Assembly (NCBI GenBank): GCA_963802205.1
Contig: CAWDHW010000020.1
Span: 1 to 64,000 of the forward strand
Direction: 5' to 3'
From: DYRB01 sp963802205
GTDB taxonomy: Bacteria > Pseudomonadota > Gammaproteobacteria > Chromatiales > Chromatiaceae
Length of the DNA stretch: 64,000 bases
The notes under the pieces are model-generated. The model searched no databases. It was given only the letters and a program-made list of their open reading frames with translations, and was not told the DNA's origin. A program made the position numbers and the translations under genes. This document shows, one piece after another, positions 60,027 to 64,000 of this stretch. The stretch's first letter is position 1. The number at the start of each line of letters is the position of its first letter.

Positions 60027-61193
60027 ATGCCGGACCCAAAGGCCTCTCCCCCACCGCTCGCCCTCTACGTCCACCTCCCCTGGTGCATCCGGAAGTGTCC
60101 CTATTGCGACTTCAACTCCCACGCCAGCCCAAATGGGCCCCCGGAGTCACCGTATGTCGCCGCACTCCTGGTTGACCTGGCCCAGGACCTGACCGGCCCA
60201 GCCGCCGGTCGCCCCTTGGTCTCGATCTTCATCGGCGGCGGGACCCCAAGCCTGTTCTCCGGGGCGGCCATCGCCCGCTTCCTCGATGGTGTGCGCGCCC
60301 TGGCCGACCTCGCCCCGGATGCCGAGATCACCCTGGAGGCCAACCCCGGGAGCGCGGACGCGGCCAACTTCGCCGCTTACCGCGCCGCCGGGGTCAACCG
60401 CCTGTCCATCGGGGTCCAGTCCCTGGATGCCGGGCGGCTCAAGGCCCTTGGGCGCATCCACGACCCCGACCAGGCCAGGGCGGCCGTCCACATGGCCCGG
60501 GCGGCGGGCTTCGACAATCTCAACCTGGACCTGATGTATGCCCTCCCGGGCCAGACCCTTGGTGAGGCCGCGGCCGATCTGGACGCGGTCATTGCCCTGG
60601 GTCCCGAGCACCTGTCCTACTACCAACTCACCCTGGAGCCCAACACGCCGTTTCATCGCGCCCCGCCGCCCCTGCCGGACGACGACCTGGCGGCGGACAT
60701 GCACGATCAGGGGGCCGATCGACTCGCGACAGCAGGCTTTGGCCAGTACGAGGTCTCGGCCTATGCCCGCCCCGGGCGGCGCTGCCGGCACAACATCAAC
60801 TACTGGGAGTTCGGCGACTACTTAGGAGTAGGTGCCGGCGCCCACGCCAAACTCACAGACCCCGCGACCGGGCGGGTCGAACGGAGCGCCAAGCACCGCC
60901 ACCCGGATGCCTATCTGGCGGCCGTTCCCGATGGGGCCTTTGCGAGCACACGCCGAACCCTGGGCCCGGACGATCTGGTCCTGGAGTTCGCCCTGTTCGC
61001 CCTGCGCCTGAACGCCGGCTTCGACCCAACGCTATTCGAGGAACGGACCGGTTTGACCTACGGGGCCATCCAGGCACGGGTGGAGGCCGCACGGCGCGAT
61101 GGGCTGCTGGAGCCTGGCCACCGGCTGGTGCGGCCCACCGAGTTGGGGCAGCGATTTCTGAACGACCTGATCGGTCGGCTTGGGGGAGACTGA
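60027..61193 (+). CDS. hemW: Radical SAM heme chaperone HemW
   Basis: HemW binds heme and a [4Fe-4S] cluster and hands heme to targets. The 388-residue product has the radical SAM motif WCIRKCPYCDFNSH (Cys20, 24, 27) after LALYVHLP, then GGGTPSLFSG, NRLSIGVQSLDAGRLKALG, LNLDLMYALPGQT and SYYQLTLEPNTPF. The CDFNSH signature marks HemW and not the true HemN oxidase. ATG 60027 was chosen; the open frame begins 200 bases earlier inside uvrD. It follows uvrD after 180 bases. Confidence 0.93.
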   Translation: MPDPKASPPPLALYVHLPWCIRKCPYCDFNSHASPNGPPESPYVAALLVDLAQDLTGPAAGRPLVSIFIGGGTPSLFSGAAIARFLDGVRALADLAPDAEITLEANPGSADAANFAAYRAAGVNRLSIGVQSLDAGRLKALGRIHDPDQARAAVHMARAAGFDNLNLDLMYALPGQTLGEAAADLDAVIALGPEHLSYYQLTLEPNTPFHRAPPPLPDDDLAADMHDQGADRLATAGFGQYEVSAYARPGRRCRHNINYWEFGDYLGVGAGAHAKLTDPATGRVERSAKHRHPDAYLAAVPDGAFASTRRTLGPDDLVLEFALFALRLNAGFDPTLFEERTGLTYGAIQARVEAARRDGLLEPGHRLVRPTELGQRFLNDLIGRLGGD

Positions 61194-61320
61194 GGGTATC
61201 GCCGTGCCAATGGGGCCCGCGCCGCTTGCCCGCATCATTGGGCCCTAGACCCAACGCTCGCCAGCAAAGTGTCAAATTCGCAACAGACCTCCTTTTTGTA
61301 TCTTTTTTCAAAAAAACTGT

Positions 61321-61349
61321 TGCGCAATCCTCCCGCGTCGCCTATTATT
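61321..61349 (+). promoter_or_regulatory. Promoter of the porin gene
   Basis: TTGCGC (61321-61326), a 17-base spacer and TATTAT (61344-61349). Transcription would start near 61357, giving a leader of about 63 bases with a hairpin TGTCTG GTTTAGT CAGACA just before the ribosome site. Confidence 0.65.
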
Positions 61350-61419
61350 CTCCCCGCAAAGCATGAGTCTGTCTGGTTTAGTCAGACATTGGGCAAATCC
61401 ACAACACTGGAGCTACACG

Positions 61420-62859
61420 ATGAACAAGAAGCTAATCTCCCTGGCGGTCGCCGCCGCCCTCGTCGCCCCGGCCGCGGCCATGGCGGACGCCATCCTGTAC
61501 GGCAAGATGAACGTCTCCCTCGACTATATCGACATGGACAACGCCATCGCGCCCGTCGCCAACGTCCTTCCCGTATCGATTAACGGCGTCACCAGCCCCT
61601 CCATCTGGGCGCGCAACGGTGTCAACCTCGGCTACGTGGTCCCCGGCGTGGCCGGCCCCCTGGGTGCCGTGGCCGTCGCTCCGCAGACCGTCGGTGGCGG
61701 CTCGAGCTTCAAGGGCTGGGGCATGGCCAACGGCTACGTCCCCAGCTCTGTTGCCTATAACGCCGCGGGTGTCACCTCCGCCGGCGGTGGTCGCGCCAAC
61801 CGTCTGGGCGTCAAGGGCTCCGAGGAGCTGGGCGGTGGCCTGAAGGCGATCTACCAGATCGAGATCGGGATCAACGCCAACGACACCAACAACAACCTCG
61901 TCAGCAACGCCGACACCTTCTACTACCGGAACACCTTCGTCGGCCTGGCCGGCGGCTGGGGTACCGCCCTGATGGGTCGTCACGACACCCCGCTGAAGAT
62001 CTCCACCGGCAAGCTGGACCTCTTCGCCGACACCCTGGCGGACATGAACGCGACCGTCGGCTTCCAGGATCTGCGCGCCGACAACGTCGTTGCCTACATC
62101 TCCCCGTCCTTCGGCGGCTTCACCCTGGCGGGCGCGGTTGTCCCGGCTGGCGGTTCCACTGCGCTGGGCACCACCAACACCGAGTCGGACCAGATCAATG
62201 GTGCTTGGTCGTTGGCCGGTATCTATAGCAACGGGCCCTTCTACGCGTCCGCGGCTTACGAGTCGCTCAACGCCGAGATGTTCAACACCAATGCCAACAA
62301 CTATGGCTGTGCGGCCCCCGTCTTGGGCCAGACCAGCTCTTGCGGCACCTCCGACAGCGACTGGACCAAGTGGCGCTTCGGCCTCGGGCTGCTGGACTGG
62401 AACGGCTTCAGCCTGACCGCCATCTATGAGCATCACGACAACATCGCGGGCTCGAACGCCTACACGACTGGTCCTGCGTACGCACCGCTCGATAGCACGT
62501 ACCCTGGCGCAGCCATGGGCTACAACTACTTCCTGCCGGCCAGCCCGGACCAGATGGACCTGTGGCAGATCCAGGCCGGCTACTCGTTCGGCGCCAGCCA
62601 GATCAAGGCGATGTACGGTGCAACGAGCTTCGACAGCGGCAACTGGGTGGCTAACCCGATCGTCGGCGGGCTGGCGAGAGCGGCGTCTAACGACGTCCTG
62701 ACCGGCGACCGCAGCACCTGGGCCGTTGGTTACGACTACAACTTCAGCAAGCGGACCAAGGTCTACGCCCTGTACACCGACGTTCAGGACGACCGCAAGG
62801 ACTGGATTGCCGGCTCCGAGTGGAGTGGCTTCTCCCTGGGCATGATGCACAGCTTCTAA
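61420..62859 (+). CDS. Gram-negative trimeric porin
   Basis: A 479-residue outer-membrane porin of the general diffusion type. Signal peptide MNKKLISLAVAAALVAPAA with cleavage after AMA. The mature start DAILYGKMNVSLDY and RLGVKGSEELGGGLKAIYQ, then NTFVGLAGGWGTALMGRHDT are typical of the OmpC/PorB-like Gram-negative porin family. The chain ends in Phe (SGFSLGMMHSF) as needed for BAM-dependent insertion. Loops contain several Asn/Gly/Ser-rich stretches. ATG 61420 has GGAG at a good distance. Isolated transcription unit with its own promoter and terminator. Confidence 0.93.
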   Translation: MNKKLISLAVAAALVAPAAAMADAILYGKMNVSLDYIDMDNAIAPVANVLPVSINGVTSPSIWARNGVNLGYVVPGVAGPLGAVAVAPQTVGGGSSFKGWGMANGYVPSSVAYNAAGVTSAGGGRANRLGVKGSEELGGGLKAIYQIEIGINANDTNNNLVSNADTFYYRNTFVGLAGGWGTALMGRHDTPLKISTGKLDLFADTLADMNATVGFQDLRADNVVAYISPSFGGFTLAGAVVPAGGSTALGTTNTESDQINGAWSLAGIYSNGPFYASAAYESLNAEMFNTNANNYGCAAPVLGQTSSCGTSDSDWTKWRFGLGLLDWNGFSLTAIYEHHDNIAGSNAYTTGPAYAPLDSTYPGAAMGYNYFLPASPDQMDLWQIQAGYSFGASQIKAMYGATSFDSGNWVANPIVGGLARAASNDVLTGDRSTWAVGYDYNFSKRTKVYALYTDVQDDRKDWIAGSEWSGFSLGMMHSF

Positions 62860-62888
62860 GCCTCGCTTAGATCGCCGTGAGATAGGAA

Positions 62889-62915
62889 ACGGGGCCTTCG
62901 GGCCCCGTTTTTTTT
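62889..62915 (+). terminator. Rho-independent terminator of the porin gene
   Basis: ACGGGGCC, UUCG tetraloop, GGCCCCGT, then eight Ts. Perfect 8-pair stem 29 bases after the stop. Confidence 0.95.
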
Positions 62916-63089
62916 GCTTGTTCCGTCTGATCCCCAAGCCATGAGATGCACCTGCGCCCCTACGCGCCGCGTGGTGATGCGAGTCACGGCAGCGTGCTCG
63001 AACCAGAGAAGGCAGCACGCTCGGGATCCTCCCAGCGATTAGGTGATGTGCTAGCATCAGCACATCATCCGCGGATCCATCGAGTGTGC

Positions 63090-63316
63090 CAGCGCACCAC
63101 GGTTCGATGAGGACGACCGTCTCAGCGCAGCGAAGGACCTGGCACGTCTGCAGGGCAAGTCGATGGGGCGCGTGATCGTCGGCATTGGCCCGGAAGGGGC
63201 TCCGATCGTCCACACCAGGAGGGCGACCATGCAACGGCTTTCCGGTCTTATGCTGTCGTCAGGACCGGCCCCTGATCGCGAAGCGACAGTGCAAGCCGCC
63301 CGAGGACGGGGACTGA
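63090..63316 (+). pseudogene. Degenerate VapB-like antitoxin gene
   Basis: Fragments of a ribbon-helix-helix-type antitoxin are legible in shifting frames: RTTV (63093-63104), then DDRLSAAKDLARLQGKSMGR plus VI (63112-63174), NGFPV near 63235, and a plausible end PEDGD with stop at 63314-63316. The pattern RTTV..D..L..AAK.LA...GKS.G.VI is that of VapB/antitoxin starts. At least two frame changes are needed, so it is non-functional. Confidence 0.55.
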
Positions 63317-63735
63317 CACCTTGGGACGTCGACGTCGCAGGACACGTTGGCCTAGCCGACCGCTGATCACCCGGAGGCGCACGCCTGGACCATATCGTCC
63401 AGGCGATCGTTCGCCGGGGACTGGAGCCCCTCGCGACCCAGGCATCGGCTTTCTGCGCGTCTCGTCCGATGCGAGATGTTCTTGAGCTGGGGCCAAGTCG
63501 CCCGGGAGGCATTCGCGTTGCAACCAGGCCAATGACGCGCTGCGGGACCACGTTTTGTCCCGGATGACGTCGGTCTAGGCAGGTCATGGCGACTTCCGCC
63601 AGGCCAGGCTCCTGGGGTATCGGCAAGTCACAGACGCCCACCTGCTCGCGATCGCCTTGAGCCACGCGGAGCCCTTGCCACATTCGATCAAGGAATCAAA
63701 AACGCGGTCTCGCACGACCAGTCCCGCAACGCCGT
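63317..63735 (+). pseudogene. Degenerate VapC-like PIN-domain toxin gene
   Basis: Pieces of a PIN-domain ribonuclease: HPEAHAW (63371-63391), GFLRVSSDARCS (near 63450-63485), PDDVGLGRS, GYRQVTDAHLLAIALSH (63618-63668) and ALATFDQGIKNAV (63673-63707). In VapC toxins these are the region after the first acidic residue, the middle Asn-Gly-Phe motif, and the acidic D in VTDA.L.ALA plus TFD. They lie in three frames with internal stops, so the gene is dead. It follows the antitoxin remnant directly, as in an intact vapBC pair. Confidence 0.6.
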
Positions 63736-63835
63736 GAACCGGAAATCCCGGTTTGATCTGCTTAGGTCGGCCCCGCCACGAGAGGGGATCCGCCAAGACC
63801 GACCGTGCTTACCCGGCACAGTCCACCGGGTTGCC

Positions 63836-63853
63836 GTCGGCCTGAAGGCCGAC
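63836..63853. repeat. Palindrome GTCGGCCT-GA-AGGCCGAC
   Basis: Perfect 8-base arms with a two-base centre, followed by CTACGG. It lies 17 bases beyond the rpiA stop on the other side of the gene end. No T-run on either strand, so it is more likely a dispersed palindromic repeat than a terminator. Confidence 0.5.
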
Positions 63854-63869
63854 CTACGGACAGACTACC

Positions 63870-64000
63870 TTAGCCCGCTGTGACCGTTTTCGCCCCCTCC
63901 GGGGTCCCCAGGATCAGCACATCCGCCGGTCTCAAGGCAAAGATGCCCACGGTGACCACACCGGGCAGGTTGTTGAGGCGCTGCTCCAACTCCCTGGGGT
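63870..64000 (-). CDS. rpiA: Ribose-5-phosphate isomerase A, C-terminal part
   Basis: The minus strand reads RELEQRLNNLPGVVTVGIFA, LRPADVLILGTPEGAKTV and TAG before the stop. This is the conserved end of RpiA (LPGVV..GLF......L.GT..G....). The gene continues beyond the window. It interconverts ribose-5-phosphate and ribulose-5-phosphate, a step of the pentose phosphate and Calvin pathways. Confidence 0.88.
   Translation of the reverse strand, partial: PRELEQRLNNLPGVVTVGIFALRPADVLILGTPEGAKTVTAG

Noticed and set aside
61432..63234. A 600-residue minus-strand open frame opposite the porin
   Set aside because: It mirrors porin codons on the other strand; the porin has signal peptide, promoter and terminator.
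63836..63853. Palindrome near the rpiA end as its terminator
   Set aside because: No T-run on the minus strand after the stem; it fits a dispersed repeat better.

Overview
The window is a high-GC bacterial chromosome segment with gene content typical of a gammaproteobacterium. I favour a purple sulfur bacterium (Chromatiales, Chromatiaceae-like). The strongest clue is a [NiFe]-hydrogenase operon in the order small subunit, Isp1, Isp2, large subunit, as known from Thiocapsa and Allochromatium. Other gammaproteobacterial markers are ErpA, QmcA/NfeD, TtcA, Coq7, a PpsR-type kinase and a rubredoxin-thiD-thiE-hemL neighbourhood. No photosynthesis gene lies in the window, so the assignment is inference.

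Layout. 0-2.6 kb is a decayed or poorly assembled edge: a truncated gene with a frameshift, a lipoprotein gene with several frameshifts, a split TraB-family gene, and a chimera of a DNA-methyltransferase start with a GIY-YIG nuclease end. 2.8-11.2 kb holds a YqiA-like hydrolase, TtcA, QmcA-NfeD, a Uma2 protein, argD-argF behind a leader terminator, an SH3 protein and Lnt. 11.5-20.4 kb holds a very large PAN/alpha-2-macroglobulin lipoprotein-type protein, a repeat-rich secreted protein (41-residue repeats) and a DedA-PAP2-LssY fusion. 20.4-28.8 kb is housekeeping: hemL-thiE-thiD, rubredoxin, DUF5063, a Gly/Cys-tailed A-type carrier, argC-DUF6776-erpA and tyrS.

29.0-41.5 kb is a surface polysaccharide locus: an ABC exporter (Wzm/Wzt type with a carbohydrate-binding tail), a methyltransferase-glycosyltransferase, a frameshifted UDP-GlcNAc 2-epimerase, a dead IS30 transposase, more glycosyltransferases and an epimerase. 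Its middle part has visibly lower GC and carries several gene breaks.

41.9-48 kb holds tRNA-Gln, rpsI-rplM, a candidate small RNA with its own promoter and terminator, a [2Fe-2S] ferredoxin, a GlcF-like Fe-S protein, coq7 between two copies of a palindromic repeat, and an OmpA-domain coiled-coil protein. 48.4-54.8 kb is the hydrogenase block: hynS-isp1-isp2-hynL preceded by a lone HupH_C protein and the maturation protease, with hypC divergent. 55.5-62.9 kb holds ppsR, hemE, uvrD, hemW and a porin with a clear promoter and terminator. 63.1-63.7 kb is a decayed VapBC-like toxin-antitoxin pair, followed by the end of rpiA.

The most interesting unexplained items are the small-RNA unit upstream of rplM (anti-Shine-Dalgarno linker between two hairpins), the hairpin terminator directly in front of argD, the catalytically altered PAP2 domain, and the repeat proteins at 17-18 kb and 46-48 kb. 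All calls come from reading the sequence; no database search was possible.
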